Of a stretch of DNA of 64,000 nucleotides, positions 36,301 through 45,756 are shown piece after piece (position 1 is the stretch's first letter; the number at the start of each line of letters is the position of its first letter). The notes beneath the pieces were generated by a model, which was given only the letters and a program-made list of their open reading frames with translations, ran no database searches and had not been told where the DNA came from. The DNA comes from Sporomusa termitida. Its GTDB lineage: Bacteria > Bacillota > Negativicutes > Sporomusales > Sporomusaceae. The stretch is from contig NZ_CP036259.1 in assembly GCF_007641255.1 (NCBI RefSeq), positions 1,302,001 through 1,366,000 on the forward strand, given 5' to 3'. The position numbers and the translations under genes are program-made.

Positions 36301-37669
36301 CATGCTTCCTGCCCGCATTCAGATTGTTGACAAGCTGCCGTTGACCGGTAACGGCAAGCTAGACCGGAAAGCGCTTAAAAAATGGATAACGCAATCGGCA
36401 GCAGAGCCGGCTGCATCATCAGCACCCCAAAGCGCGGATGGCCTGGAAACCAAGCTGGCAGAGATATGGGCGGAAGCACTGAGTATAAAGGCTATTGGCC
36501 GATCGCAGAATTTTTATGATCAAGGGGCTGACTCGCTGATTATGGCCCAGGTTGCCGGAAAACTGCGCGATGTTTTTGCCGGTGAACCGTTTAAACTGGA
36601 TATTCCTTTTGATACGCTGCTCCGGCAAATGTTAAACTATCCGACGGTGGCTGCGCTTGCTGAATTTGTACGCTCACAAAGTAATAACACGAAGAATGAT
36701 TATGGTGTGTCTCAGGGTACGCAACCGGTAAATAATGCTGGCAACGCCGTGCTTACTTTTTATGGCGGTGGCGATGAAGGGCCTCTCAGAGTGATTTTTC
36801 ATGCCGGGCTTGGCACAATGAATTGTTTTCATTTGTTGCTTGCGCATCTGGATAAACAGCTTCTTGGCCCGGTTGTCGGCATAACTGTAGCGGATACTGA
36901 TATATATTGTTCTATTGAGCCTGCGGAATTGATTGAACACCTAGCGGATGATTATGCTAAACGCCTTATTGAAACCGGGTATAAAGAAATGCAGCTTATC
37001 GGTTACTGTCTGGGTGGATTGATTGCCATTGAAGTGGCAAGACGGTTAATTGAAAAGGGAATACAACTGGCGGATTTGGTGTTAGTTGACAGCCATCCTC
37101 TTAATATTGACGATGATTTGATTATGGAATCGCTCTTTGTACCGAATCTGCATATTTCCCTTGCAGACGCCGGCTTTGGCGGTGTAGATCCGGAAGACTT
37201 TGTACGTGGCCTGGTGTACGCCTTTGAAGCCAACCAGCAAAGCTTTCCGGCCGGAGTTTCACTGACTATCGGCGGGGATCCAGGTCTTGACAAGGTGGGT
37301 GGCCTGTTTAGAAAGCTTTCTTCTATATCCCCCCCAGAACGTTTTACAGCTTATGTAGATGCATTGGCTAATTTAAGAGGAGAGCATATGCCTGTAGAGA
37401 TGGCGGCGGGGATGTTTAAAATTTATTGCCAAAGCCTGCGGTCTTCCCGGTTCAGGCCCCAGCCGTATGTGGGCGACATCCGGTTTCTCCTGGCCCTTGA
37501 GCCTTCCATGCCGGGCATGAATGAATTGACCCTGGCTTACTGGGAGCAGGCCTGCCTTGGTGAATTTTCCGTGCAGGAAATTGCCGGCAATCATCTTACC
37601 TGCATTGAAACCGAGCCGAATGCCGGCAATCTGGCTGAAATCATAGGTTCGGCCCTTATAAAAAAATGA
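33323..37669 (+). CDS. NRPS termination module: docking - Cy - A(Cys) - PCP - TE
   Basis: 1,448 residues. Residues 1-60 are a TubC-type docking domain (GVFLWAESGKLRYRAPQG). The Cy domain (about 75-500) has EFLIADWAS in place of the DxxxxDxxS motif, so Glu208 replaces the first Asp. The adenylation domain (about 520-1015) has TSGSTGQPKG, pocket D-L-Y-N-L-S-L-I-W and NGKLDR, i.e. cysteine. The carrier Ser1071 is in GADSLI. The thioesterase (about 1150-1440) has nucleophile motif GYCLGG with Cys1229 replacing Ser, with LVDSHP and GNHLTC as the likely Asp and His. It would add and cyclize the last cysteine and release the chain by hydrolysis or cyclization. No embedded methyltransferase. AGGAGG precedes the ATG. 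Confidence 0.93.
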   Translation: MMQSSKIDANKLIARIRGAGVFLWAESGKLRYRAPQGMMNDGDLEQLRRYKQDILGLLQTEAGTAIVEYHPESRHEPFPLTDVQSAYLLGRSEAFEYGGVACHIYLELTYPELDVKRTGKAWNQLILRHDMLRAVMNKDGYQQVKEQTPQLNIAYTDVSSRSKAQVETKLNQIREEMGHRIYNTECWPLFGVAVTKTPAGAVMHFSIEFLIADWASIWLLLSEFESLYYQPEKKLPALTLSFRDYLMAERSLRESPVYVKDKEYWLSRIGDLPPAPELPVASTKARPGKARFSRQSLLVDLPVWKTFKQKAQQRGLTPTIAIMTAYAATIERWSVSNKFCLNLTVLNRLPIHPEVDHIVGDFTSVSLLAVDWEGGTTFTEQAKAMNKQLFEDMDHRLFSGVEVLRELARRRGRDAALMPVVFTSAIGLIGATEENRLKGNVGVQSISQTPQVFIDCQAMDNSSGLQVNWDIREGVFPDGMTDDMFAAFSTALHLLASNDQAWDIGAITALPAWQLQERRLMNDTKVLLPKGLLHGQILEQAAISPDSPAVVDSEGVVTYGELMRRAAAIAEKLQESGCKQQDRVGIVLEKSGHQVAAVLGALLAGAVYVPIDTQQPELRRLAILETTQIGYVLTCSAMKIKWPASVTTVAVDTLQPLRDNRFTPAGDPELPAYIIHTSGSTGQPKGVVITHCAAANTIHDINRRFHVDKHDKILGLAQLGFDLSVYDIFGILSAGGILIYPSAERHTDPSHWAELMAKYEVTIWNSVPAMMQMLVACLNSDNKINLPNLRLALLSGDWIPLTLPDILINRVPSVQVISLGGATEASIWSIFHVYQGLAADWRSIPYGRPLANQGFRVLDKKMRDCPVWVKGDLYITGEGLAQGYFGDTESTQTQFFHLDGQRLYRTGDTGRYIPGGEIEFLGREDKQVKIRGHRIELGEIESALLKHPAVAESAVVLDDPGENKVLTGFVTLNRMPSDAAELAEFLARRLPAYMLPARIQIVDKLPLTGNGKLDRKALKKWITQSAAEPAASSAPQSADGLETKLAEIWAEALSIKAIGRSQNFYDQGADSLIMAQVAGKLRDVFAGEPFKLDIPFDTLLRQMLNYPTVAALAEFVRSQSNNTKNDYGVSQGTQPVNNAGNAVLTFYGGGDEGPLRVIFHAGLGTMNCFHLLLAHLDKQLLGPVVGITVADTDIYCSIEPAELIEHLADDYAKRLIETGYKEMQLIGYCLGGLIAIEVARRLIEKGIQLADLVLVDSHPLNIDDDLIMESLFVPNLHISLADAGFGGVDPEDFVRGLVYAFEANQQSFPAGVSLTIGGDPGLDKVGGLFRKLSSISPPERFTAYVDALANLRGEHMPVEMAAGMFKIYCQSLRSSRFRPQPYVGDIRFLLALEPSMPGMNELTLAYWEQACLGEFSVQEIAGNHLTCIETEPNAGNLAEIIGSALIKK

Positions 37670-37685
37670 CCATGAGGAGTTTATT

Positions 37686-38477
37686 ATGAAACCGCAGACA
37701 ATGTTTACGCCGTGGCTGCATACCTGCCCCGACGCTAAAGATAAAATCCGTCTCTTCTGCCTGCCTTATGCGGGCGGGGGTGCTTCCAGCTACCGGGGAT
37801 GGGCAAAAGCGTTACCTGAGGTGGGGGTGTATCCCATACAATTGCCTGGCCGGGAAACCCGGATAGCCGAACGGCCCTTATATGAAATGAACCAACTTGT
37901 GGAGGCGGTCGCTACCGCGATTTTCCCCTATTTACAACGTCCGTTTATTTTTTTCGGACACAGCCTGGGGGCGAGAATTGCGTTTGAAATTACCCGGAAG
38001 CTCCGTAAGCGATGGAATGTTCAACCCTGCCGGCTGATTGTTTCCGCCAGCCGCGCTCCCCATATACCGGAGCCAAAGCCGCTGCATCATCTGTCGGACG
38101 TTGAGTTTATCAAAGAATTGAGCCGTTTTTCCGGCACACCTGAGGCTGTTTTACACAACCGGGAACTCATGGAGCTTTTCATGCCCATTCTCCGGGCCGA
38201 CTTTGCTGTTGATGAAACATATGTTTATGCAGAAGATACGCCGCTTAATTGTCCGGTTTCAGCCTTTGGCGGTACAGGCGACAGTGAAGCCACCCGCGAA
38301 GAGATTGAGGCCTGGGCCGGCCATACCAATGGTGACTTTTCTCTTGAAATGATTGCAGGGGATCATTTCTTTCTGCAGACAAAAAGGGATGCTCTTTTGC
38401 GGTCTGTCAGGCGAATTATTGCCCGGCATCTGGCTTCAATGCCGTTATCATTACGGTTAGTGGAAGGAGGCGGGTAG
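37686..38477 (+). CDS. Type II thioesterase (YbtT/PchC-like)
   Basis: 263 residues of the alpha/beta-hydrolase editing thioesterase family. Visible motifs: LFCLPYAGGGASSYRGWA (oxyanion region), FFGHSLGARIAFE (Ser nucleophile in GHSLG), GTGDSEATREEIEAW (Asp), and AGDHFFL (His). It removes wrong or stalled acyl groups from carrier proteins. It lies between the terminating NRPS (16 bp) and the stand-alone Cy gene (1 bp). In contrast to the NRPS thioesterase domain just upstream, this one keeps the standard serine. Confidence 0.93.
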   Translation: MKPQTMFTPWLHTCPDAKDKIRLFCLPYAGGGASSYRGWAKALPEVGVYPIQLPGRETRIAERPLYEMNQLVEAVATAIFPYLQRPFIFFGHSLGARIAFEITRKLRKRWNVQPCRLIVSASRAPHIPEPKPLHHLSDVEFIKELSRFSGTPEAVLHNRELMELFMPILRADFAVDETYVYAEDTPLNCPVSAFGGTGDSEATREEIEAWAGHTNGDFSLEMIAGDHFFLQTKRDALLRSVRRIIARHLASMPLSLRLVEGGG

Positions 38478-38478
38478 T

Positions 38479-40059
38479 ATGGTTATGGCCGAGATTATTG
38501 ACAGGTATAAAGCGTTAGGTGTTCAACTTTGGGCGGATGACGGTCAATTGCGTTTTCGTGCTCCGGCCGGTGTTCTTAATGAGCAGCGTGTGGCTGAACT
38601 GCGCTCTTATAAAGAAGCTTTGATTAAACACCTGCAGGAACCGGAACAATCCACTGTGCAGGCCGATCCATTTAACCGCTATATGCCTTTTCCTCTTACC
38701 GACATCCAGGCTGCTTATTTAATTGGCCGTAAAGACGACTATGCTCTTGGCGGTGTCGGCTGCCATGGCTATGTGGAGTTAAGTATGCCTGTTATGGATA
38801 AAGCGCGTTTGGAAAAGGCCTGGCATTTGTTGATCAATCGGCATGACATGCTAAGGGCTGTTGTTTTTGCACAGGGCTATCAGCAAGTGCGTTCGGAAAT
38901 AACCCTGCCGTCACTGCCGATGCAGGATGTAAGGGGGGCGAATCCCGTTCAGGTGCAGGCGGCAATACAACAGGTTAGGGAAGAACTTTCGAACAGGCAG
39001 TACATACCGGATCAATGGCCTTTATACGAGCTTTTTTTGACGACAATAGATGACACCAGTATTTTACATGTTTCCATAGATATGTTAATTGCCGATTTTG
39101 TAAGTATCAATATTATCCTCGCGGAACTGAACCATTTCTATCATCAGCCGGAAAGACCGTTGCCAAAACTGGATATTACTTACCGGGATCTGCTCCTATA
39201 TCAGCAGGCGCGGCAAAAGCAGCCGGCAGTAAAGGCGCGAAAAGAGCGGGACCGCCAGTACTGGCTGGCGAGAATTGATCAAATGCCGGAAGCTCCCGCA
39301 TTACCGCTGGCTGACAGGCAGGTAGATATGCAAAAAGCAGCGTTTGAGCGGCATCCTTTTTGGTTGGAGCAGAATAAGTGGACAGCCCTCTGCCGGCAGG
39401 CCGGGAAAAAAAAGATTACTCCCGCCAGTGCGGTGCTGGGAGCTTTTGCCGAGGTAATCGGCTTATGGTCGGGTCAGCCTGACTTCTGTATCAATATCAC
39501 TATTTTAAATCGTCCGGACCTGCATCCGCAGATCAATCGAATTATTGGTGATTTTACCGAAGTAAATGTTTTGCAGGTCTCGCCGGCAGCAGGCAGTACA
39601 TATGCAGAACGGATTCAGGCATTGCAGCAGCGATTGTGGCTGGATATGGAACATCGGTCCTTCTCCGGCATTGAAGTGCTCCGGGAGCTGAGGCGCCGGC
39701 GCAACAAGAGCGTTATTATTCCTGTTGTATATACAAGTACAATCGGGGCAGGAACTGTTGTTCCCAAGGAGGGTGAACTTATGCGCAATGCCCGCCTGAC
39801 CTATGGCATAACACAGACGCCACAGGTATGGATTGATTGCCAGGTTTCCGAACAAGCCGGTGAATTGCATTTGAATTGGGATGTCCGGCGGGGCATTTTT
39901 CCCGAGGGGATGATTGAAGAAGCATTTACCTTTTTTAAACACTTATTAGCCGAGATGGTTGCAGATGAACAGGTCTGGCGAAACCAGACACCGTTAACAC
40001 CGCCTGCCTCTGCCGGCCAACGGTATGCCGCGGAATTTTATAAAGAAAATTGTCTGTAG
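38479..40059 (+). CDS. Stand-alone cyclization (Cy) protein with docking domain
   Basis: 526 residues. Residues 1-55 are a TubC-type docking domain (GVQLWADDGQLRFRAPAG), very like that of the NRPS at 33323. Residues about 70-500 form a complete Cy domain: FPLTDIQAAYLIGRKDDY, DMLIADFVS with intact Asp201 and Asp206, and YGITQTPQVWIDCQ. There is no adenylation or carrier domain, so it must act in trans. The obvious client is the module at 25521, which has lost the catalytic half of its own Cy domain. It would condense a cysteine with the upstream chain and close a thiazoline. Start ATG 38479 has GGAAGGAGG 8 nt upstream. Confidence 0.9.
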   Translation: MVMAEIIDRYKALGVQLWADDGQLRFRAPAGVLNEQRVAELRSYKEALIKHLQEPEQSTVQADPFNRYMPFPLTDIQAAYLIGRKDDYALGGVGCHGYVELSMPVMDKARLEKAWHLLINRHDMLRAVVFAQGYQQVRSEITLPSLPMQDVRGANPVQVQAAIQQVREELSNRQYIPDQWPLYELFLTTIDDTSILHVSIDMLIADFVSINIILAELNHFYHQPERPLPKLDITYRDLLLYQQARQKQPAVKARKERDRQYWLARIDQMPEAPALPLADRQVDMQKAAFERHPFWLEQNKWTALCRQAGKKKITPASAVLGAFAEVIGLWSGQPDFCINITILNRPDLHPQINRIIGDFTEVNVLQVSPAAGSTYAERIQALQQRLWLDMEHRSFSGIEVLRELRRRRNKSVIIPVVYTSTIGAGTVVPKEGELMRNARLTYGITQTPQVWIDCQVSEQAGELHLNWDVRRGIFPEGMIEEAFTFFKHLLAEMVADEQVWRNQTPLTPPASAGQRYAAEFYKENCL

Positions 40060-40079
40060 AGAAGGGAGGGAAAGCGCAG

Positions 40080-41168
40080 ATGCTCAAAGCGGTAAAACCT
40101 TTACGGGTAGTTGTTTGCGGCACAACTTTCGGCAGAATTTATTTGCACGGCATCCAACAAATGCAAGATGAATTCGAACTGGCCGGAATTCTTGCCCGGG
40201 GCAGCCGCCAGGCGCAACAATGCGCTGAAAAGTATAACGTTCCTTTATATACAGATGTTGAGCAACTACCAAATGACAGCATTGATGTTGCCTGCGTCGT
40301 TATCAGGTCAACAGTGGCCGGCGGTCAGGGAACTCAGCTGGCCGACAATTTATTACTGAAGGGCATTCATGTAATGCAGGAATATCCGGTACATCATGAT
40401 GATCTGGTAAAGTGTATGCGGAGTGCTCGCAGATCAGCCTGTCACTATCGCCTTAACAGCTTTTATCCGGATCTGGAAACGGTTCGCAGCTTTATTATTA
40501 CGGCTCGCCAGGCTTTGCAGCAGAGTGAAGCCCTCTATATTGATGCTGCCTGCAGCATCCAGGTGCTTTTTCCGCTTGTGGATATTTTAGGGCAGTCGCT
40601 GGGCGGTTTTAGACCCTGGTCTTTTAGGACAGAAGCCAAGCCTTTATCAGAGAGCCCATTTTGCTCTTTGTCCGGAAAAATCAGGGGCATTCCCATCAAT
40701 CTGCGCGTTCAAAACCAAGTTGATCCCAGTGATCCGGACAATCACACGCATTTGTTACATCGCATTGTTATTGGCACTAATAACGGCAGGTTGATGATGA
40801 CCGATTCTCATGGCCTCGTCATATGGAGTCCGCGCATGCACGTGGCACGGGGCAATGAAAGGGTTCCTGGTCTGGATGGTTCTGATCATTTGGTTGATTT
40901 TCCGGTAACAGAGTTGGTGACGCCGTTTAAAATGCAATCATTTAAGACGGTATACAACAATTTGTGGCCTGAAAGCATTCAGCAATCACTGCGCAGATTC
41001 CGAGCAACGATTCTTTCGCGGGAAGACGACCAGCAATTACTACAATACCATTTGACTGCCTGCCAGGTATGGCAGGATATCGGCCAGCAGCTAGGCATGG
41101 CGCAGTTGATAAAAGCGCAGCCTCCTCACCCCTTATCCCTGGCGGAACTGCAGGCTTTAGCACGTTAA
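40080..41168 (+). CDS. Thiazolinyl imide reductase (Irp3/PchG-like), stand-alone
   Basis: 362 residues with VVCGTTFGRIYLHGIQQ (NADPH-binding loop), MQEYPVHHDD, LNSFYPDLETV and NQVDPSDPDNHTHLLHRI, all typical of thiazolinyl imide reductases. It reduces a thiazoline to a thiazolidine on the assembly line. It is a paralogue of the N-terminal half of the fusion at 30298, so the locus codes for two such reductases. ATG 40080 is preferred because GGGAGGG lies 9 nt before it; the frame also contains a TTG at 40050 inside the previous gene. An 89-bp gap follows before the men genes. Confidence 0.92.
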   Translation: MLKAVKPLRVVVCGTTFGRIYLHGIQQMQDEFELAGILARGSRQAQQCAEKYNVPLYTDVEQLPNDSIDVACVVIRSTVAGGQGTQLADNLLLKGIHVMQEYPVHHDDLVKCMRSARRSACHYRLNSFYPDLETVRSFIITARQALQQSEALYIDAACSIQVLFPLVDILGQSLGGFRPWSFRTEAKPLSESPFCSLSGKIRGIPINLRVQNQVDPSDPDNHTHLLHRIVIGTNNGRLMMTDSHGLVIWSPRMHVARGNERVPGLDGSDHLVDFPVTELVTPFKMQSFKTVYNNLWPESIQQSLRRFRATILSREDDQQLLQYHLTACQVWQDIGQQLGMAQLIKAQPPHPLSLAELQALAR

Positions 41169-41257
41169 ATGCGCAGGGTAGCCGAAAAGAAGCAGAATAG
41201 ACAATTTCTGATGCTCAATAGGATGGCTTTCACTGTGTCAAATAGGAGGTAGGCTAT

Positions 41258-42409
41258 TTGCAGTATAAAGCAAAACAAATTAAATTGGACAACCCGCTTT
41301 CCTTCTGGAAACATTTTGTAAATGAAGAACGGATGTTATTCTACAATCCTTTAAAAAAAGAGTGTATTCTTGGCGCCAAACGCTTAAAAATATTGCCCAG
41401 GCAAAATGGTTATACAGACTATCCATATATTTTTTCCGCCATGACATTTTTTGGTACCGTTAAAGATGAAAAGTGGGCAGGCTTTGGCAATGAATCTATC
41501 GCCTTTCAATATTATTTGGTGGAAAAGGACGGCAGGCAGACGCTGCATTACCATGGAGATCCCATAAAAATAGAAAACCAGGAAATGAAAAAATACAGGC
41601 ACGCTTACCATTACCAAGAAGACGATTATGAAGACTGGTCGCAGTTATTTACCAGCCTGACGGCAGCCATAGCCGCCAAAGAAGTAAACAAAGTAGTTAT
41701 TTCGCGGGAAGTCAGAATTGAATGCGATAGGGTAATCCATATAGAAAGCGTATTACAAAATCTTTTGCAAAAAAATCAAAACAGCAACAGCTTTATATTT
41801 GCCTATTTTAAGGACGGAAAAACCTTTTTGGGCGCAACGCCCGAGATATTGGTGCAAAAAGAACAGGACAATATCTTGAGTTATGCTTTGGCAGGCACAA
41901 TTTCCCGCGACAGCCAGAATGATGAAGTACAAAAGGCAATCCTGTTACGCGATGCTAAAAACCGTTACGAACACCAGATTGTCATTGATACCATCGCTGC
42001 CGGGATAAAAAAATTCACCGGTGCGGTGCAGGTCGGCGATACCTCTGTTTTAACGCTGCGTAATGTACATCATTTGCAAACACCCATTTATGCCAAAGAT
42101 CAGCGCGGAACCCTGCTGGAGTGGGCGGCAAGGCTGCATCCCACCCCGGCCTTGGGCGGTAATCCCGTACACAGGGCATTAGCCTTGCTCCGCCGCTACG
42201 AAAAACATGAACGGGGGCTGTATGCCGCTCCCCTTGGCATAACTGATGCCAAGGGTGATGGTGTTTTTGTGGCCGGGATACGGTCGGCCCTCATTCAGGG
42301 CAATCTGGCGTTTGCCTACACAGGCTGCGGTTTGGTGGCTAAATCGGAGTCCAGGGCTGAATATCTGGAAACCAATGATAAACTGCGTACGATCGTTGAA
42401 AGCTTATAA
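41258..42409 (+). CDS. menF: Isochorismate synthase
   Basis: 383 residues of the chorismate-utilising (MST) family: [50 protein letters not shown] and FAYTGCGLV are all present. It converts chorismate to isochorismate. Salicylate synthases of the Irp9/MbtI kind share these motifs, so that activity cannot be excluded from motifs alone; the menD gene directly downstream favours isochorismate. The start is TTG 41258, 7 nt after AGGAGGT. There is no Fur box or terminator before it, so it is probably read through from the NRPS genes upstream. Confidence 0.9.
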   Translation: MQYKAKQIKLDNPLSFWKHFVNEERMLFYNPLKKECILGAKRLKILPRQNGYTDYPYIFSAMTFFGTVKDEKWAGFGNESIAFQYYLVEKDGRQTLHYHGDPIKIENQEMKKYRHAYHYQEDDYEDWSQLFTSLTAAIAAKEVNKVVISREVRIECDRVIHIESVLQNLLQKNQNSNSFIFAYFKDGKTFLGATPEILVQKEQDNILSYALAGTISRDSQNDEVQKAILLRDAKNRYEHQIVIDTIAAGIKKFTGAVQVGDTSVLTLRNVHHLQTPIYAKDQRGTLLEWAARLHPTPALGGNPVHRALALLRRYEKHERGLYAAPLGITDAKGDGVFVAGIRSALIQGNLAFAYTGCGLVAKSESRAEYLETNDKLRTIVESL

Positions 42410-42425
42410 CAACCGGGGGGAAGCA

Positions 42426-44093
42426 ATGACAAATTATATGGCGGCGTTAGTTGACGAATTGTATCAACTGGGGGTGCGCGAAGTCGTAATCAGCCCGGGC
42501 TCAAGGTCTACGCCCCTGGCGATGCTGTTTTGCGAGCATGCTTTTAAAACGTTTTTAAACATTGACGAGCGATCGGCCGGTTTTTTTGCCCTGGGTATTG
42601 CCAAAGGCTGCGGGCGGCCTGCCGTACTGGTTTGTACCTCGGGTTCAGCCCCGGCGCATTATTTGCCGGCCCTCACCGAGGCCAGGCATTCACGGGTGCC
42701 GCTTATTGTTTTAACGGCTGACCGCCCGCCGGAGCTGCGGCAGGTGGGCGCCCCGCAGACCATTGATCAAAACAGGCTGTTCGGCGGGTTTGTGAAATAT
42801 TATGAAGAACTGGCGCTGCCGGAGGAGCAGGAAAGCATGTACCGCTATGTGCGGGTGGTAATGCAGAGGGCCTATGCCAGTGCCGTGTCCGGGGAATATG
42901 GCGCAGCTCATATTAATATACCGGTGCGGGAGCCGTTGATTCCGGATTTAAGCAGGCTTAATTTTGCCGCCGGCCGGGGCAGGGACAATTTTAAGTATGT
43001 GGCCGGAACCATGCAGCCGGCCTTTGACCCGGCCATCCTTAAAGACAAGCAGGGAATTATCATTTGCGGCGGGGGCGCCGGCGCCGATTATCACCAGGCC
43101 GTGCTGGACCTGGGAAAGCGTTTACAGGCCCCGGTGCTGGCCGATCCGCTTTCCAATCTCCGCAATTATGCCGAGGATATCATTATCGACAGTTATGACG
43201 CTTTTTTGCAAAGCGATACTGTGAAGATGGCACTAAAGCCGGACTTTATCTTCCATTTTGGCCAGGTTCCCGTATCCAAGCGGTTGCAGCAGTTTGTGGC
43301 CCGCCATCAGGACGTTTTATATTTTCAGGTCGATGAAAGCTTTGCCTACCGCAATCCGGCGCTTTCCACCACCAGCTACATCAGCGCTTCGCCCAAATTG
43401 CTGGCCGCGTCGATCACTATGCACAATAATAATGCCGGCTACGCGGCAAAGTGGCTGACACTTCAACAACAGACACGCAACCGATTAAATCGCGCCAGAG
43501 ATGAAAAACAGCTGTTTGAAGGCAAACTGATTCAACTGCTGCAAGAGCTGCTGCCGCCGGGAACCCTGCTGGCCGTGGCCAACAGTATGGCCATTCGTGA
43601 TGTGGATTACTTCTTTGCCGCCCGCAGGCAAAATATCAAAGTAATGTGCAACCGGGGGACCAACGGCATTGACGGTACGGTTTCGACCGCGCTGGGTATG
43701 GCCGCCATACACAGCCCCACGGTGCTTTTAACCGGCGATGTGGCCTTTTACCATGATTTAAACGGACTATTAACCGGCAAAACGCATGCCCTGAATTTGC
43801 TGATTGTGTTGTTCAACAATAACGGCGGCGGCATATTTAACTATTTGCCGCAGCGGGCGGAGAAACACTTTGACTATTTGTTCCGCACGCCCCATGATAT
43901 AAACTTCCGGGGTTTACAGACTTTGTACGGTATTACGTATTATGAAGCAACCGGTTATCCTGCCTTTGAACAGGCCTTCCAAGAGGCCCTGACCCTGAAG
44001 GGAATCAAACTGATTGAAGTGAAGATTGATGCCGCGGTGAGTAAGGCGCTGCATGATCAATATACCACAGGCTTGGTGACCACATGCTCATAG
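42426..44093 (+). CDS. menD: SEPHCHC synthase
   Basis: 555 residues, normal size for this thiamine-diphosphate enzyme. Seen: [15 protein letters not shown] and [17 protein letters not shown] (cofactor-activating Glu), [14 protein letters not shown], and the ThDP/Mg region [15 protein letters not shown] with [11 protein letters not shown]. It joins isochorismate and 2-oxoglutarate to SEPHCHC, the committed step towards o-succinylbenzoate. ATG 42426 follows a G-rich ribosome binding site; the open frame to 42246 lies inside menF and is not used. It overlaps menH by 10 bp. Confidence 0.95.
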   Translation: MTNYMAALVDELYQLGVREVVISPGSRSTPLAMLFCEHAFKTFLNIDERSAGFFALGIAKGCGRPAVLVCTSGSAPAHYLPALTEARHSRVPLIVLTADRPPELRQVGAPQTIDQNRLFGGFVKYYEELALPEEQESMYRYVRVVMQRAYASAVSGEYGAAHINIPVREPLIPDLSRLNFAAGRGRDNFKYVAGTMQPAFDPAILKDKQGIIICGGGAGADYHQAVLDLGKRLQAPVLADPLSNLRNYAEDIIIDSYDAFLQSDTVKMALKPDFIFHFGQVPVSKRLQQFVARHQDVLYFQVDESFAYRNPALSTTSYISASPKLLAASITMHNNNAGYAAKWLTLQQQTRNRLNRARDEKQLFEGKLIQLLQELLPPGTLLAVANSMAIRDVDYFFAARRQNIKVMCNRGTNGIDGTVSTALGMAAIHSPTVLLTGDVAFYHDLNGLLTGKTHALNLLIVLFNNNGGGIFNYLPQRAEKHFDYLFRTPHDINFRGLQTLYGITYYEATGYPAFEQAFQEALTLKGIKLIEVKIDAAVSKALHDQYTTGLVTTCS

Positions 44094-44899
44094 AAATTGC
44101 CGGCATCCATTATCATACGCACAGGAAAGGGGCAGGCAGCCCGCTTGTTTGTCTGCATGGTTTTTCTGAGAATATAAACACCTGGAACTGTCTTCAATTG
44201 GAAAACTGTGAATTAATCCTGGTTGATCTTGTCGGGCACGGGGCCAGTGACAAACCGCAGGCCGGCAAATATTACCGGGTAAACATTATGCTCAGACATT
44301 TACATAAGCTTATGAACCGCCTGGGTTTGAGAAAATATTCCCTGCTAGGCTATTCACTGGGCGGGCGGATTGCCCTGGCCTATGCCTTAGCTTATCCGCA
44401 GGAAGTTGATAAGCTGATCCTGGAAAGCGCCTCTTATGGGGAATGCGGCTGGCTAAACCGGTTAAAACGGCGCAGAAGCGATTCCTATCTGGCCAGGAGC
44501 ATTTGCCGGAATGGCATAGAATGGTTTAATGCGTACTGGTCGGACTTAAGTATTTTTACATCGCAAAAAAACCTGCCGGCAGCTACCGGCAAGGAAATAA
44601 GGGAGAGACGTATGCAGAATACAGCCCATGCACTTGCCAATACCCTGCTGGGCAGCGGGCAGGGGAGTTTTCCCTGCCTGAAAAACAAAATCGCCGAGTT
44701 GTCAATGCCTGTCTTATATATCAGCGGTGAGCACGATGAAAAATACCGGCAGGCAGGCCATGAATTTTCCCAGCTAAATCCCCATATAAAGCATGAAATC
44801 ATAAAAGGCGTGGGGCACAACACCCATCTGGAAGACGGTCAGGCATTTACTGATATTTTACAAAAGTTCCTATCCATAAAATATGCAAAGAAGGTGTAA
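44084..44899 (+). CDS. menH: SHCHC synthase (alpha/beta hydrolase)
   Basis: 271 residues with [28 protein letters not shown] (Ser), ISGEHDEKY (Asp) and [10 protein letters not shown] (His). The position between menD and menB and the overlap with menD identify it as the pyruvate-eliminating MenH. From chorismate to o-succinylbenzoyl-CoA, only o-succinylbenzoate synthase (menC) is missing from the window. It is followed closely by menB. Confidence 0.88.
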   Translation: MLIEIAGIHYHTHRKGAGSPLVCLHGFSENINTWNCLQLENCELILVDLVGHGASDKPQAGKYYRVNIMLRHLHKLMNRLGLRKYSLLGYSLGGRIALAYALAYPQEVDKLILESASYGECGWLNRLKRRRSDSYLARSICRNGIEWFNAYWSDLSIFTSQKNLPAATGKEIRERRMQNTAHALANTLLGSGQGSFPCLKNKIAELSMPVLYISGEHDEKYRQAGHEFSQLNPHIKHEIIKGVGHNTHLEDGQAFTDILQKFLSIKYAKKV

Positions 44900-44903
44900 A
44901 GAG

Positions 44904-45746
44904 TTGGACAAACTGCTATGGAAAGACATGCAGCGCCATTATGAGGATGTTATTTATGAAACTTGCAGCGGCATTGCCAAAATTTCGATCAACCGGACTG
45001 AAGTCCGTAATGCCTTCCGGCCCAAAACCATTATGGAATTAATAGATGCTTTTACCATCGCCCGGGACGATGATGCCGTCGGCGTCATCCTATTGACAGG
45101 CGCCAATCATGGACAGGGACAGGAGCGGGAAGCCTTTTGCTCCGGCGGGGATCAAAGGGTGCGCGGCCACGGCGGCTATGTTGGCGACGACCGGATTCCG
45201 CGTTTAAATGTGCTGGATTTGCAGCGGTTAATCCGGATCATCCCCAAGCCGGTCATTGCCATGGTCAACGGCTATGCCATCGGCGGCGGGCATGTGCTGC
45301 ATCTGGTGTGTGATCTGACCATCGCGTCGGAAAATGCGAAGTTTGGGCAAACAGGACCAAAAGTGGGCTCGTTTGACGCCGGCTATGGCGCCGGCTATCT
45401 GGCGCGGATTATCGGCCATAAAAAAGCGCGGGAGGTATGGTATTTATGCCGCCAGTACACGGCTGCGCAAGCGCTGGACATGGGACTGGTAAACACGGTG
45501 GTTCCTTTTGAGCAATTAGAAGCAGAGACGGTGAAGTGGGCCAAAGAAATTTTGCAGCATTCGCCTACGGCACTGCGGTTTCTCAAAGCAGCCTTTAACG
45601 CCGACACCGACGGCCTGGCCGGTCTGCAGCAGCTGGCAGGCGATGCCACCCTGCTGTTTTATACCACCGATGAAGCCAAGGAAGGACGGGATGCGTTCAA
45701 AGAAAAACGCCATCCCGACTTTCAGCGGTTTCCCAAATTTCCATAA
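44904..45746 (+). CDS. menB: 1,4-dihydroxy-2-naphthoyl-CoA synthase
   Basis: About 280 residues of the crotonase family with the specific MenB motifs [32 protein letters not shown] and [16 protein letters not shown]. It closes the second ring of o-succinylbenzoyl-CoA to give DHNA-CoA. TTG 44904 is the likely start, with AAGAAGGTG about 7 nt upstream; ATG 44883 lies inside menH without a clear site. The C-terminus [15 protein letters not shown] is typical of the family. Confidence 0.94.
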   Translation: MDKLLWKDMQRHYEDVIYETCSGIAKISINRTEVRNAFRPKTIMELIDAFTIARDDDAVGVILLTGANHGQGQEREAFCSGGDQRVRGHGGYVGDDRIPRLNVLDLQRLIRIIPKPVIAMVNGYAIGGGHVLHLVCDLTIASENAKFGQTGPKVGSFDAGYGAGYLARIIGHKKAREVWYLCRQYTAAQALDMGLVNTVVPFEQLEAETVKWAKEILQHSPTALRFLKAAFNADTDGLAGLQQLAGDATLLFYTTDEAKEGRDAFKEKRHPDFQRFPKFP

Positions 45747-45756
45747 GGTATAACAG

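Noticed and set aside
42246-42425. N-terminal extension of MenD into menF
   Set aside because: The extra 60 residues have no similarity to MenD, and ATG 42426 gives the normal length with a ribosome binding site.
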